This document shows, in pieces, positions 47,459 through 57,702 of a DNA stretch of 64,000 nt. This DNA is from Naumannella cuiyingiana (GTDB taxonomy: Bacteria; Actinomycetota; Actinomycetes; Propionibacteriales; Propionibacteriaceae): the NCBI RefSeq assembly GCF_013408305.1, contig NZ_JACBZS010000001.1:620001-684000 (forward strand). Direction: 5' to 3'. The notes beneath the pieces were generated by a model. The model did not search any database and was not told where the DNA came from. It saw nothing but the letters and a program-made list of their open reading frames with translations. Both the position numbers and the translations under genes were made by a program. Each line of letters opens with the position of its first letter. Positions within the stretch are counted from its first letter, which is position 1.

Positions 47459-48895
47459 GTGTCCATCGGAGCGAACGTCCTGGCCGGCCTGCTCGGCGGC
47501 CCACCCTGGACCCAGCCGCGCTACCGCGACCTCGCCGACCGGATCGCGCGGCTGATCGCGGACGGCCGCATCGCCGCGGGCACGCGCCTGCCGAGCGAGC
47601 GGGACCTCGCGGCCGCGACCGACCTCAGCCGCACCACCATCGGCGCCGCCTACACCACCCTCACCGAGCGCGACCTGCTCCGCCCGCGCCGCGGCGCCGG
47701 CCACTTCGTCACCGAACGCCCCGCCCCGACGATGAGCCCGCTGCTCCCGGCCGCCGGCCCCGACGCCGACGGCCGGATCGGCCTCACCGCCGCCGCCGAC
47801 GCCGCGCTCCCCCACGTCGGTGCCGCCTACGCCCGCGCGCTCGACCGCCTGCCCGAGCTGACCGGCGGCAGCGGCTATTTCCCCGACGGGCTGCCGGAGC
47901 TGCGCGCCGCGCTCGCCGAGCGGTACGCCGCCCGCGGCCTGCCCACCGACCCGCGCCAGCTCCTGATCACCACCGGCGCCCTCTCCGCGCTCGCCATCGT
48001 CGCGCGCACCCTCGCCGGGCCACGGCGCGCCTTGATCACCGAGTCGGTCGGCTTCGGCAACACCCTGCACCTGCTGCACGATGTCGCACGTCGCTCCGGC
48101 GGCCGGGTCCGCTCCTTCGACACCTCTCCCGCCGGTTGGAACCTCGACTCCCTCGCCGCCGCCCTCGCCGAGACCCGCCCCGCGGCCGTCTTCGTGATCG
48201 CCGACTTCCACAACCCCACCGGCCGGCAGATGGACGACACCACCCGCGCCGGCCTGGCCGCCCGCGCCCGCCGTGCCGGCGTACCCGTCGTCGCCGACGA
48301 GACCCTCGCCGAGCTCGCCCTGCCGTGGGCCGCACCGGCACTACCGGTCGCCGCGCACGACCCGTCGGCGATCCTGGTCGGCTCGGCGTCGAAGACCTAC
48401 TGGGGCGGGCTGCGACTCGGCTGGATCCGCGCCCCGCACGCCATGATCGAACCGCTGCTGCGCGCGCGTACCCTCGCCGACCACGGTGCGGCCGTCGAAC
48501 AACTCGTCCTCGCCGAACTGCTCGCCGACCCGACGGCGAACCCGGCGGCACGCGAGCGGCTGCACCGACAGGCGGTCACCGCGATGGACCTGGTCCGCGA
48601 ACACCTGCCGGAGTTCGCGTTCCGGCGGCCCGACGGCGGGCAATCGCTGTGGCTGGAGCTGCCGTCGGCGTCCTCGACGCGGCTCACCCGGCGCGCGGCC
48701 GAGCACGGCGTGTTGCTCACCCCGGGCCCGCACTTCTTCTGCAATCCGGGCGGCGAGCGCTGGCTCCGGCTCCCGTTCGCGGCGCCGGAGGACGCATTCG
48801 CCGAGGCGGTACGCCGGATCGCGCGCGCCTGGCAGGAGCTCGATCGCCCCGACGCGCCCACCCGGCACGAGGGATTCGGGCCGCTGTCGGCCTGA
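47459..48895 (+). CDS. MocR-family (GntR plus aminotransferase) regulator, YczR-like
   Basis: A 478-residue regulator with a GntR winged helix (RYRDLADRIARLIADGRIAAGTRLPSERDLAAATDLSRTTIGAAYTTLTERDLL, about 22-75) fused to a class I aminotransferase fold. The PLP lysine is in GSASKTYWGGLRLGW (near residue 312) and the PLP aspartate/tyrosine region is VFVIADFHNPTGR. MocR proteins sense PLP or amino acids. Divergence from yczE is the conserved arrangement of the YczR subgroup, so it most likely controls yczE. The GTG start at 47459 gives full length. Confidence 0.9.
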   Translation: MSIGANVLAGLLGGPPWTQPRYRDLADRIARLIADGRIAAGTRLPSERDLAAATDLSRTTIGAAYTTLTERDLLRPRRGAGHFVTERPAPTMSPLLPAAGPDADGRIGLTAAADAALPHVGAAYARALDRLPELTGGSGYFPDGLPELRAALAERYAARGLPTDPRQLLITTGALSALAIVARTLAGPRRALITESVGFGNTLHLLHDVARRSGGRVRSFDTSPAGWNLDSLAAALAETRPAAVFVIADFHNPTGRQMDDTTRAGLAARARRAGVPVVADETLAELALPWAAPALPVAAHDPSAILVGSASKTYWGGLRLGWIRAPHAMIEPLLRARTLADHGAAVEQLVLAELLADPTANPAARERLHRQAVTAMDLVREHLPEFAFRRPDGGQSLWLELPSASSTRLTRRAAEHGVLLTPGPHFFCNPGGERWLRLPFAAPEDAFAEAVRRIARAWQELDRPDAPTRHEGFGPLSA

Positions 48896-48906
48896 CCACC
48901 ACGATC

Positions 48907-48962
48907 GTGTCGTCAGTTATCGCCGCCTGCGGGCTACCGCAGGCGGCGATAACTGACGACAC
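48907..48962. terminator. 26-bp perfect hairpin between convergent genes
   Basis: Arms 48907-48932 and 48937-48962 pair perfectly around the 4-base loop GCTA. It lies between the stops of the MocR-type gene and the VOC gene. A bidirectional terminator is the simplest reading, but the stem is far longer than the others seen here and has no T tract, so it could also be a REP-like dispersed element. Confidence 0.7.
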
Positions 48963-48973
48963 AAATGGGGAGG

Positions 48974-49405
48974 CTACGTCAGCGGGGCGGTGAGGTTGAT
49001 CGGCAGGCCGTCCGGGTCGTGTACCGCGAGCAGCGCCAGCCCAACCTCGGTCGCCTCGATCGGCCCGGTGTAGCTGATTCCGGCCTCGTCCAGCGCCTTC
49101 GTCGCCCGGTCGAGGTCGGCCTTCGAGCCGACGCCGAACGTCACGTGGTCGAGCCCGGTGATCGCCGGGTCGAACGCTCCGATCCCCGTGGGGTGCAGGC
49201 TGAGCAGCGTGCCCTGCGGGGTGCGGTAGACGGTGCCGCGGTCGTAGGTCGCCGCGACCTCGGACCCGATCTTCGCGTCGTAGCGGATCGGCTTCGCCGC
49301 CACCTCGGGCCAGCCGAACAGCTTGTCGTAGAAGTCCTTCGCCCGCTCCATGTCGGAGACGATGATGTGTACGTCCGCGAATCCCGGGCTGTCGATGATG
49401 GCCAT
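48974..49405 (-). CDS. VOC-superfamily (glyoxalase-like) protein
   Basis: A 143-residue protein with two beta-alpha-beta-beta-beta modules: DVHIIVSDMERAKDFYDKLFGW (about 11-32) and LDHVTFGVGSKADLDRATKALDEAG (about 85-109), ending in HDPDGLPINL. The metal-ligand positions are partly filled (H13, later H and E residues). VOC proteins include glyoxalases, dioxygenases and resistance proteins; the function here is unknown. Ends next to the long hairpin. Confidence 0.85.
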   Translation of the reverse strand: MAIIDSPGFADVHIIVSDMERAKDFYDKLFGWPEVAAKPIRYDAKIGSEVAATYDRGTVYRTPQGTLLSLHPTGIGAFDPAITGLDHVTFGVGSKADLDRATKALDEAGISYTGPIEATEVGLALLAVHDPDGLPINLTAPLT

Positions 49406-49451
49406 GTGCCACGCTAACCCGCCCGAGCCCGGACCGACAGGGGTCGCCCGG

Positions 49452-49922
49452 TCAACCGCGCGGGTAGCCCCGGCGTACCGTCCGGTCGAGGATGCCGAGA
49501 GTGGCCTTCAGCGAGGACTCCCCGATCACCGGGAAGATGCCCTTCCACTCGGGCGCGGCATCGGACCAGTCGTAGTAGGACACCACCCGCGTGCCCTCCG
49601 CAACGGGCTCCAGCCGATAGCCGAAGACGTGCCCGATCGGTGGCTTGATCGTCCCGTGAATGGTCCAGGCGATCTCCGTGTCGGGCTCGTAGCGGGTGAA
49701 GACCACCTCGACGTCGTACTTGCCCATCGGCAGGTCGCCCAGCGCCTCGCGGTCCATGTGCACCACGAACGACTCCCCCGCGGCCTCGACCGGCCGCCCG
49801 TCGGAGCCCTGCAGCATCCCGGACGCGTCGATCGCCACATGGCCCTCCGGGTCGCGGAGCACCGCGAACACCTCGGCCGCGCCGGCCGGCACCACCCGGG
49901 AGACCTCGATACGTTCACTCAT
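49452..49922 (-). CDS. SRPBCC-family protein
   Basis: A 156-residue START-like fold protein: IEVSRVVPAGAAEVFAVLRDPEGHVAIDASG (about 5-35) is the usual first strand and helix pair, and GTRVVSYYDWSDAAPEW lies before the long C-terminal helix. Such proteins bind hydrophobic ligands in a helix-grip cavity; in actinobacteria many are uncharacterised polyketide-cyclase/dehydrase-type proteins. The ligand is not predictable. Confidence 0.85.
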   Translation of the reverse strand: MSERIEVSRVVPAGAAEVFAVLRDPEGHVAIDASGMLQGSDGRPVEAAGESFVVHMDREALGDLPMGKYDVEVVFTRYEPDTEIAWTIHGTIKPPIGHVFGYRLEPVAEGTRVVSYYDWSDAAPEWKGIFPVIGESSLKATLGILDRTVRRGYPRG

Positions 49923-49964
49923 GGAGTGATCATCGCATTTCGGTACGCGCGGCCTCGACGGCGG

Positions 49965-50576
49965 TCAGGCGACCCGGTTGTACGCCGCCATCCGCCAGGC
50001 GCCCTCCCCGGAGCGGTCCATGATCAACCACCCGGCATTGTCCATCCCGCGCAGCAGCCGCGCGTCCTTGCCCGACATGCCGAGGAACGCGCACGAGCCG
50101 ACCCGGGCCGCCAGCCCGTGCGCGGCGACCAGCAGCGTCTGCCCGTCGGCCAGGGCATCGGCATGTTCGGCCAGCGCCGCGGCGAACCGGGTCGCCACCT
50201 CGGTCACGGTCTCGCCGGTGGGCGAGCGCCGCACGTCGTCGCCGGCCATCTCCCGGTCCCGGAAGTCCGGCTCCTCCTCGGCGATCTCGGCGAGGGTGCG
50301 CCCCTCCCAGGTCCCGACCGCGATCTCGCGGAGTCGGGGATCCGTCGCCACCGGCTGACCGGTCAGCGCTGCCAGGGCGCCCGCCGTCTCCCGCGCCCGC
50401 GACAGATCCGAGGAGATGATCACATCGGGCCGAAGCGCCGCGATCGCCGGGGCGGCCGCGGCCACCTGCGCCCGGCCGACCTCGTTCAGCGGGATGTCGG
50501 CATGGCCCTGGAAGCGGAGTTGGACATTCCAGTCGGTCTGCCCGTGCCGCCAGACCACGATCCGCGATGCGGTCAC
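49965..50576 (-). CDS. Histidine phosphatase family protein
   Basis: A 203-residue phosphoglycerate-mutase-like phosphatase. The catalytic motif WRHGQTDWN (histidine near residue 11) and SDLSRARETA (near 58) are complete, and the second histidine is in VAAHGLAARV (near 152). It acts on a phosphate monoester. In many actinobacteria such a gene follows rsfS, as here: its GTG overlaps the rsfS stop (GTGA). The substrate is unknown; phosphoglycerate, glucosyl-3-phosphoglycerate or nucleotide-derived compounds are options. Confidence 0.9.
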   Translation of the reverse strand: MTASRIVVWRHGQTDWNVQLRFQGHADIPLNEVGRAQVAAAAPAIAALRPDVIISSDLSRARETAGALAALTGQPVATDPRLREIAVGTWEGRTLAEIAEEEPDFRDREMAGDDVRRSPTGETVTEVATRFAAALAEHADALADGQTLLVAAHGLAARVGSCAFLGMSGKDARLLRGMDNAGWLIMDRSGEGAWRMAAYNRVA

Positions 50577-50968
50577 GCGTCGTCCTCCGGCGTACCCGAC
50601 CGGTCGTGCGTGGGCAGCTCCAGATCGAGCTGGGGGCAGTCGCGCCACAGCCGTTCCAGCGCATAGAACGCCCGCTCCTCGGCGTGCTGCACGTGCACCA
50701 CCAACACCCCGTAGTCGAGCAGCACCCAACGGTTCTGCCGGTCGCCCTCGCGCCGGATCGGCTTCGCGCCGAGCTTCAGCAGTGCCTCCTCGACCGCGTC
50801 GACGATCGCGCCGACCTGGCGTTCGCTGGCCGCGCTCGCCACCAAGAAGATGTCGGTGATCGCAAGCTGCTCGGAGACGTCGAAGCCGACGATCTCGATG
50901 CCCTGCTTGTCATCGGCGGCCCGTGCCGCCGCGCGCGCCCATGCCAGGGCCTCCGGGTCCGCGCTCAT
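50573..50968 (-). CDS. rsfS: Ribosomal silencing factor RsfS
   Basis: A 131-residue protein of the RsfS/Iojap family. Core: [41 protein letters not shown] (about 23-63) and [30 protein letters not shown] (about 79-108). It binds ribosomal protein L14 and blocks subunit joining under starvation. Start and stop overlap nadD and the phosphatase gene by four bases each, the conserved actinobacterial order. Confidence 0.95.
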   Translation of the reverse strand: MSADPEALAWARAAARAADDKQGIEIVGFDVSEQLAITDIFLVASAASERQVGAIVDAVEEALLKLGAKPIRREGDRQNRWVLLDYGVLVVHVQHAEERAFYALERLWRDCPQLDLELPTHDRSGTPEDDA

Positions 50969-51648
50969 CCGGCTCCTTCTCCGTCGTGATCATGCTCGGA
51001 CTTCTGATCATTCCCGGGGGCGTACAGGCCCCGCTTGGAGATGTATTGCACGATGCCGTCAGGCACCAGATACCAGACCGGCTCGCCGGAGCGGGTACGC
51101 TCCCGGATCGCCGTCGAGGAGATCGCCATCGCCGGCACCTCCATCAACGTGATCTTGTCCTTCGGCAGATGCGCGACCGCCGGCGAGTTCAGCTCGACAC
51201 CGGGCCGCGACACCCCGACGAAATGGGCAAGATCAAAAAGCTGGTCCGCCCCGCGCCAGGTGAGGATCTTGGCCAGCGCGTCCGCGCCGGTGATGAAGAA
51301 CAGGTCGACGTCGCCGCGCTGCTCGCACAGGTCCTTCAACGTGTCGACCGTGTAGGTGTCCCCCGGCCGCTCGATGTCGACCCGGCTCACGGTGAACCGC
51401 GGATTGGACGCCGTCGCGATCACCGTCATCAGGTAGCGGTCCTCGCCCGGGGAGACCTCGCGGTCCTTCTTCTGCCACGGTACGCCGGTGGGCACGAAGA
51501 CCACCTCGTCCAACCCGAACCGGCTGCCCACCTCGCTCGCCGCGACCAGGTGGCCGTGATGGATCGGGTCGAAGGTGCCACCCATCACCCCGAGTCGGTA
51601 GCGTCGCCCGGCCTCCTCGCCGTGCGCCAGCCCTGTCGCCTCCGTCAT
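50965..51648 (-). CDS. nadD: Nicotinate-nucleotide adenylyltransferase
   Basis: A 227-residue NAD biosynthesis enzyme joining nicotinate mononucleotide with ATP. The nucleotidyl-transferase motif is [12 protein letters not shown] (near residue 23) and the C-terminal ISSTAIRER (near 185) is the second signature. The length is slightly above average because of an N-terminal lead and a charged tail. Its stop overlaps rsfS. Confidence 0.95.
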   Translation of the reverse strand: MTEATGLAHGEEAGRRYRLGVMGGTFDPIHHGHLVAASEVGSRFGLDEVVFVPTGVPWQKKDREVSPGEDRYLMTVIATASNPRFTVSRVDIERPGDTYTVDTLKDLCEQRGDVDLFFITGADALAKILTWRGADQLFDLAHFVGVSRPGVELNSPAVAHLPKDKITLMEVPAMAISSTAIRERTRSGEPVWYLVPDGIVQYISKRGLYAPGNDQKSEHDHDGEGAG

Positions 51649-51662
51649 GCACGCACCATCGG

Positions 51663-51800
51663 TCAGCTGTGCGGGCGGCCCTTGCCGACGCCGCGGACGA
51701 GCTGCAGCAGGCCGATCAGCAGCAGGAACGCCACGATGCCGAAGACATAGGCGGGCATGGGCAGGTGATTGACGACCTCGGCCTCGAGCGGGATCAGCAT
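51663..51800 (-). CDS. 45-residue single-pass membrane protein
   Basis: A short frame from ATG 51800 gives a 45-residue protein with one strong helix ([21 protein letters not shown], about 16-36) and a basic C-terminus (GKGRPHS), so the N-terminus should face outward. It lies 25 bases after proA and 14 before nadD on the same strand, in the spacing expected for an operon gene. The composition and third-position GC look coding. Function unknown. Confidence 0.7.
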   Translation of the reverse strand: MLIPLEAEVVNHLPMPAYVFGIVAFLLLIGLLQLVRGVGKGRPHS

Positions 51801-51825
51801 GGCGACACCCTAGCCGCGAACGGCC

Positions 51826-53073
51826 TCACGGGCGTACCTGACCCCGGCCCGTGACGAGATACTTCGTCGTGGTCATCTCCGGCAGCCCCATCGGCCCGCG
51901 GGCGTGCAATTTCTGGGTGGAGATGCCGATCTCGGCGCCGAAGCCGAACTCGCCGCCGTCGACGAACCGGCTGGAGGCGTTGACCAGTACCGCGGCGGCG
52001 TCCACCTCCGCGCTGAACCGCTCCGCGACGCCCAGCGACTCGGTGACCACGGTCTCGGAGTGGCCCGTCGAGTAGCGCCGGATGTGGGCCAACGCCGCGT
52101 CGAGATCGTCGACCACGGCGGCGCTGAGATCGAGCGACAGCGCCTCGGCGGTGAAGTCGTCCTCGGTCGCGGGCCGGACGCCGTCCGGGTCGTGGCCCGC
52201 GATCCGCGCGTCGCCGTGCACCGTCACGCCGTGCTCGGCCAGCGCCGCCAGCGCCTTCGGCACGAACGAGTCGGCGATCGCCGCATGCACCAGCAGGGTT
52301 TCCAGCGAGTTGCACACCGACGGCCGCTGCGTCTTGGCGTTGATCATGATGTCGAGCGCCATCTGCTGGTCGGCGTGCTCGTCGACGTAGAGATGGGTGT
52401 TGCCGGTGCCGGTTTCGATCACCGGCACCTGCGATCCGGTGACGACCGCCTCGATCAGGCCCGCGCCGCCGCGCGGGATCAGCACGTCCACCAGCCCGCG
52501 GGCGCGCATCAACTCGCCGGTCACCTCCCGCGGCCCGGTGATCAACTGCACCGCGTCGGCGGGCAGCGGCGTGGACGCCAGACCGGTACGCAGGGCCGCC
52601 GCGACCGCGACGTTGGAGGCCTGTGCCGACGACGACCCGCGCAGCAGCGCCGCGTTGCCCGACTTCAGGCAGATCCCGGCCGCGTCGGCGGTCACGTTCG
52701 GCCGCGCCTCGTAGATCATCCCGACCACACCGAACGGCACCCGGACCTGCCGATAGGCGACGCGGTTCGGCGCCGTCCACCCGCGCACCACCTCGCCGAC
52801 CGGGTCCGGCAGCGCGACCAGGTCGCGCAGCCCGGTCGCCATCGCCGCGATCCGCTCGGCGTTCAGCCGTAGCCGGTCGACGATCGCTGCGTCCACGCCG
52901 GCCTCCCGCGCGGCGTCCACGTCGCGCTCGTTGGCGCGCAGAATGGGTTCGCACTCGGACTCCAGCGCGGCGGCCATCGCCGCGAGCGCCACGTCCTTCT
53001 CGCTGCTGGACGCGACCGCCAGCGCCCGCGCCGCCTCCCGCGCCCGGTTCGCCGCCTCGATGACCTCGCTCAC
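51826..53073 (-). CDS. proA: Gamma-glutamyl phosphate reductase
   Basis: A 415-residue NADPH-dependent enzyme making glutamate-5-semialdehyde in proline synthesis. Family blocks are present: [22 protein letters not shown] (about 112-133), [29 protein letters not shown], and the catalytic cysteine in [17 protein letters not shown] (near 256). The GTG start at 53073 is six bases from a TATCCT -10 box, suggesting a leaderless mRNA. proB is not in the window. It opens the proA-nadD-rsfS block. Confidence 0.95.
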   Translation of the reverse strand: MSEVIEAANRAREAARALAVASSSEKDVALAAMAAALESECEPILRANERDVDAAREAGVDAAIVDRLRLNAERIAAMATGLRDLVALPDPVGEVVRGWTAPNRVAYRQVRVPFGVVGMIYEARPNVTADAAGICLKSGNAALLRGSSSAQASNVAVAAALRTGLASTPLPADAVQLITGPREVTGELMRARGLVDVLIPRGGAGLIEAVVTGSQVPVIETGTGNTHLYVDEHADQQMALDIMINAKTQRPSVCNSLETLLVHAAIADSFVPKALAALAEHGVTVHGDARIAGHDPDGVRPATEDDFTAEALSLDLSAAVVDDLDAALAHIRRYSTGHSETVVTESLGVAERFSAEVDAAAVLVNASSRFVDGGEFGFGAEIGISTQKLHARGPMGLPEMTTTKYLVTGRGQVRP

Positions 53074-53079
53074 CCGCAC

Positions 53080-53085
53080 AGGATA
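53080..53085 (-). promoter_or_regulatory. -10 box of proA
   Basis: Minus-strand TATCCT, six bases, GTG start. Confidence 0.55.
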
Positions 53086-53101
53086 CGGGCGATCGGCCCG
53101 G

Positions 53102-53473
53102 TCAGCCCCGGCGTCCGCGCAGCCGGTCGAGCTGGCGGCGCTCCCGCTTGGTGGGCCGGCCGCTGCCGGGATCGCGCTGCGGCACGGTGCCACGCTCCAC
53201 CCGCGGCGGTGGCGGCGGGGTCCGATCCAGGTACGCCTCGGCAGCCACCGGCGCACCGACGCGTTTGACCAGCAGTTGGCGTACCACGACGATTCGTTCG
53301 GCCCCGGGCAGGCGCAGGCGTACCTCGTCGCCGATGCGGACCGGCTGGGCCGGCTTGGCGCGTTCGCCGCGCACCCACACATGCCCCGCGCGGCAGGCCG
53401 CGGTCGCGGCCGAGCGCGTCCTGGCCAGGCGCACCGCCCACAGCCAACTGTCCACGCGTACCTGCTCGGGCAT
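53102..53473 (-). CDS. S4-domain RNA-binding protein (HslR/RqcP-like)
   Basis: A 123-residue protein with an S4 RNA-binding domain over its first 60 residues: [48 protein letters not shown]. The C-terminal part is basic and proline-rich. Members such as Hsp15/HslR and RqcP bind stalled 50S subunits carrying nascent-chain tRNA. The family is clear; the exact ribosome-rescue role is inferred. It sits between proA and the peptide transporter. Confidence 0.87.
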   Translation of the reverse strand: MPEQVRVDSWLWAVRLARTRSAATAACRAGHVWVRGERAKPAQPVRIGDEVRLRLPGAERIVVVRQLLVKRVGAPVAAEAYLDRTPPPPPRVERGTVPQRDPGSGRPTKRERRQLDRLRGRRG

Positions 53474-53493
53474 GCCGGTCAGTCCACCACGGC

Positions 53494-54614
<1,121 letters not shown>

Positions 54615-54618
<4 letters not shown>

Positions 54619-55628
54619 TGGGTCGCCTCCGATTCGGCAGGATGGACGCAGCGCCAGCGATGCTCGGCCTCGCCCGACAGCTCCAGTTCGGGTCGTACGC
54701 AGGCGTCGGTGGCATGCCGGCAGCGCGGTGCGAACGCGCACGCGGCGTCCCAGCCGATGGTGTCGCGCGGGGTGCCGGGAATCGGCACCAGCCGCTCGCT
54801 GCGCACGGCGTCCAGCCGCGGGATGGAGCTGAGCAGTCCGGCGGTGTAGCGGTGCCGGGGGTGGGCGAAGAGTTCGCGGCGCGGTGCGGTTTCCACGATC
54901 CGCCCGGCATACATCACGTTCACCCGGTCACACAGCCCGGCGACGACGCCGAGGTCGTGGGTGATCATGATCATCGACGCGCCGGAGCCGCGTACCAGCT
55001 CGGCCAGCAGTTCCAGGATCTGGGCCTGGATGGTCACGTCGAGCGCGGTCGTCGGCTCGTCGCAGATCAACAGTCGCGGTTTACAGGCCAGCGCCGTGGC
55101 GATCAGCGCGCGCTGCCGCATGCCGCCGGAGAGCTGGTGCGGGTACTCGCCGAAGCGCCGCTCCGGGTCGGGAATCCCGCACCGGCGGAGCAGGTCGATC
55201 GATTCCTCGCGGGCCGCACGCTTGCTGATCTTCTCGTGCGCGAGCAGCACCTCGGCGACCTGCGCGCCGACGGTCATCACCGGGTTCAGCGAGCTCATCG
55301 GGTCCTGGAAGACCATCGCCAGGTCGTTGCCGCGCAGCCTGGCCAGCCGGTCGGGCGACAGCTGCAGCAGGTTCTGTCCGCGGTAGTCGGCGGCACCGGT
55401 GACCTGTACGCCGCGGCGCGGCAGCAGGCCCATGATCGCCATCGAGGTGACCGACTTGCCGGAGCCGGACTCGCCGACGATGCCGACCACCTCCCCGGCC
55501 CCGACCTCGAAGTCGACGCCGTCGACCGCGCGTACCGGCGGCTGACCGCGGCGGACGAAGTGCACGCGCAGATCGCGCACCGCCAGCACCGGCTCGCTCG
55601 CCGGCTCGGGTGTGCGTGCCTCAGCCAT
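54615..55628 (-). CDS. Peptide ABC importer ATPase DppD
   Basis: A 337-residue ATPase: Walker A GESGSGKSV, signature LSGGMRQRA, Walker B LLICDEPTTALD, switch MITHDLGVVAGLCDR, and the C-terminal cysteine-bearing oligopeptide domain (CAFAPRCRHATDAC). ATG 55628 is supported by GGAGG five bases upstream; the frame opens two codons earlier at a GTG. It is separated from dppC by a stretch of tandem 12-base repeats. Confidence 0.92.
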
Positions 55629-55643
55629 GGTCACCTCCGCGCC

Positions 55644-55701
55644 CCCTCATCGTCGAGCCCTCATCGTCGGGACCCCTCATCGTCGGGATCCCTCATCGTC
55701 G
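55644..55701. repeat. Four-copy repeat between dppC and dppD
   Basis: CCCTCATCGTCG occurs at 55644, 55658, 55674 and 55690 (steps of 14, 16 and 16 bases). The last copy contains the stop codon of dppC. On the coding strand each unit contains CGACGATGAGGG. Confidence 0.85.
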
Positions 55702-56661
55702 GGACTTCGGGTCGAGCGCCTCGCGCAGGGCCTCGCCGAGCAGCGTGAAGCCGAGCGCGGTGATCGCGATACAGGCACCGGGCAGCAGTGTCAGGTGCGG
55801 CGCCGACTCCAGGCGGGTCTGCGCGCGGACCAGCATCCGGCCCCACTCGGCGACGGTCGGATTCGGGTCGCCCAGACCCAGATAGGACAGCGCCGCCACC
55901 TCGATGATCGCGGTGGCCAGCACCAGCGTGGCCTGGACGATCACCGGGCCGAGCGAGTTCGGCAGCACATGGTTCATCACGATGGTGCGCTGGCGCAGGC
56001 CGATCGAGGTGGAGGCGAGCACATAGTCCTGCCGACGCTGGGACAACATCGACCCGCGCAGCAGCCGGGCGAAGATCGGCACCTGGGCGACCGCGATCGC
56101 GATCATCAACGCATAGGGGTTGCGACCGAGCACCGCGGCGACGCTGACGGCGAGCAGCAACGCGGGGATCGACAACAAGATGTCCACGACCCGCATCACG
56201 GCGGTGTCGACCCAGCCGCCGAACGCGCCCGCGATCCCGCCGAGCAGCGCACCGCCGAGCAGACCGAGCGTGGTGGACACCACCCCGATCACCAGCGACT
56301 GGCGCGCCCCGTAGATCAACTGGGTGAGCAGGTCGGAACCGAACGAGTCCAGCCCGAGGGGGTGCTCGGCGCTGAACGGCGGAACGCTCGACGGCGTCAC
56401 CTGGCTCGCCCAGCGCGGGTCCGAGGGCGCGTACGGCGCGAGCAACGGAGCGAACAGCGCCACCACCAAGAAGGCGGCAACGATGATCGCGCCGACGATG
56501 GCCGACGGGTTGCGCACCAACCGGCGCAGGGCCCCGACCCACAGGCTGGTCCCGGTCTCCTCGGCGCGCGCGGTCCGCCCCATCGCCTCGACCAGGGCCG
56601 GCGGGCGGTGATCGGTGAGCTCGTCGGCGGCCTCCCCGCCGATCTTCGTCCGCTCGCTCAT
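55693..56661 (-). CDS. Peptide ABC importer permease DppC
   Basis: A 322-residue permease with a 40-residue cytoplasmic lead, then six helices. The binding-protein-dependent permease motif is in QRRQDYVLASTSIGLRQRTIVMNHVLPNSL (near 206-235, EAA-like loop with G). GLDSFGSDLLTQLIYGARQSL is typical of DppC/OppC. Its ATG overlaps the dppB stop (ATGA). The last codons fall inside a tandem repeat. Confidence 0.92.
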   Translation of the reverse strand: MSERTKIGGEAADELTDHRPPALVEAMGRTARAEETGTSLWVGALRRLVRNPSAIVGAIIVAAFLVVALFAPLLAPYAPSDPRWASQVTPSSVPPFSAEHPLGLDSFGSDLLTQLIYGARQSLVIGVVSTTLGLLGGALLGGIAGAFGGWVDTAVMRVVDILLSIPALLLAVSVAAVLGRNPYALMIAIAVAQVPIFARLLRGSMLSQRRQDYVLASTSIGLRQRTIVMNHVLPNSLGPVIVQATLVLATAIIEVAALSYLGLGDPNPTVAEWGRMLVRAQTRLESAPHLTLLPGACIAITALGFTLLGEALREALDPKSRR

Positions 56662-57680
56662 GCGACCCGCATCCTCGGATCGATGACGCCGTAGAGGATG
56701 TCGACGACGAGGTTGACCACCGCGTAGGTCAGCGCGATGAACAAGATGAAGCCCTGCAGCACGGCGAAGTCGAGGGAGGAGATCGCCTCGAACAGGTAGG
56801 AGCCGATCCCGTTGAACGCGAAGACGGACTCGGTGAGCACGGCGCCGGCCAGCAGCGCTCCCGCCTGCAGGCCGATCGTGGTGACCACCGGCAGCAACGC
56901 ATTGCGCAGTACGTGCCGGGTCGTGATCCACCGCCGCGGCAGGCCCTTGGCGTTCGCGGTCCGCACGTAGTCCTCGTTCAACACCTCCAGCACCGAGGCG
57001 CGCGTCATCCGGACCACGATCGCGAGCGGGATGCTGCCCAGCGCGATCGCCGGCAGGATCAGGTGCACGATCGCGTCCAGCGCCGCGTCCCACTCGCGGG
57101 TCAGCAGCCCGTCCAACACATAGAAGTTGGTGATGTGGGTGGCGTCGATCCGCGGGTCCTGTCGGCCCGATGTCGGCAGCACGGCGAGGAACTCCAGCCC
57201 GGGCAGGCCGACTGCGAAGATCACCTTGAGCACATAGGCCAGCACGAACACCGGGATCACCACCCCGGCCAGCGAGGAGCCGACCGCGAGCAGGTCGAGG
57301 AACCCACCGGCCCGCCGCGCGGCGAAGTAGCCGAGCGGGATGCCGATCGCGATCGCGAAGATCAACGCCGCCACCGCGAGCTCGATCGTCGCCGGGAACC
57401 GTTCCAGGAAGGTCGGCAGAACCGCCTCGCCGGTGCGCGGCGAGCTGCCGAAGTCGCCGGTGATCAACCGCCCGATGTAGGTGAGGTACTGCTCGACCAG
57501 CGGCTTGTCGAAGCCGTACTGCTCGTTCAGCCGGGCGATCCCCTCCGGGGTCGCGCGCTCGCCGAGCAGCGCGCGCGCCGGATCACCCGGCAGCGCGCGC
57601 AGCCAGGCGAACAACAGCAGCGACAATCCGAACAGCACCGGGATCATCAACAGCAGCCGCCGGACCACGAATCTCAGCAT
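56658..57680 (-). CDS. Peptide ABC importer permease DppB
   Basis: A 340-residue permease: N-terminal helix MLRFVVRRLLLMIPVLFGLSLLLF, the DppB/OppB-type periplasmic loop LPGDPARALLGERATPEGIARL, and the ATPase-contact loop VRTANAKGLPRRWITTRHVLRNALLPV (near 236-262). It forms the peptide channel with DppC. It begins 22 bases after dppA. Confidence 0.93.
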   Translation of the reverse strand: MLRFVVRRLLLMIPVLFGLSLLLFAWLRALPGDPARALLGERATPEGIARLNEQYGFDKPLVEQYLTYIGRLITGDFGSSPRTGEAVLPTFLERFPATIELAVAALIFAIAIGIPLGYFAARRAGGFLDLLAVGSSLAGVVIPVFVLAYVLKVIFAVGLPGLEFLAVLPTSGRQDPRIDATHITNFYVLDGLLTREWDAALDAIVHLILPAIALGSIPLAIVVRMTRASVLEVLNEDYVRTANAKGLPRRWITTRHVLRNALLPVVTTIGLQAGALLAGAVLTESVFAFNGIGSYLFEAISSLDFAVLQGFILFIALTYAVVNLVVDILYGVIDPRMRVA

Positions 57681-57702
57681 GGTGCCGCCTCCGGGCGAAG
57701 GA

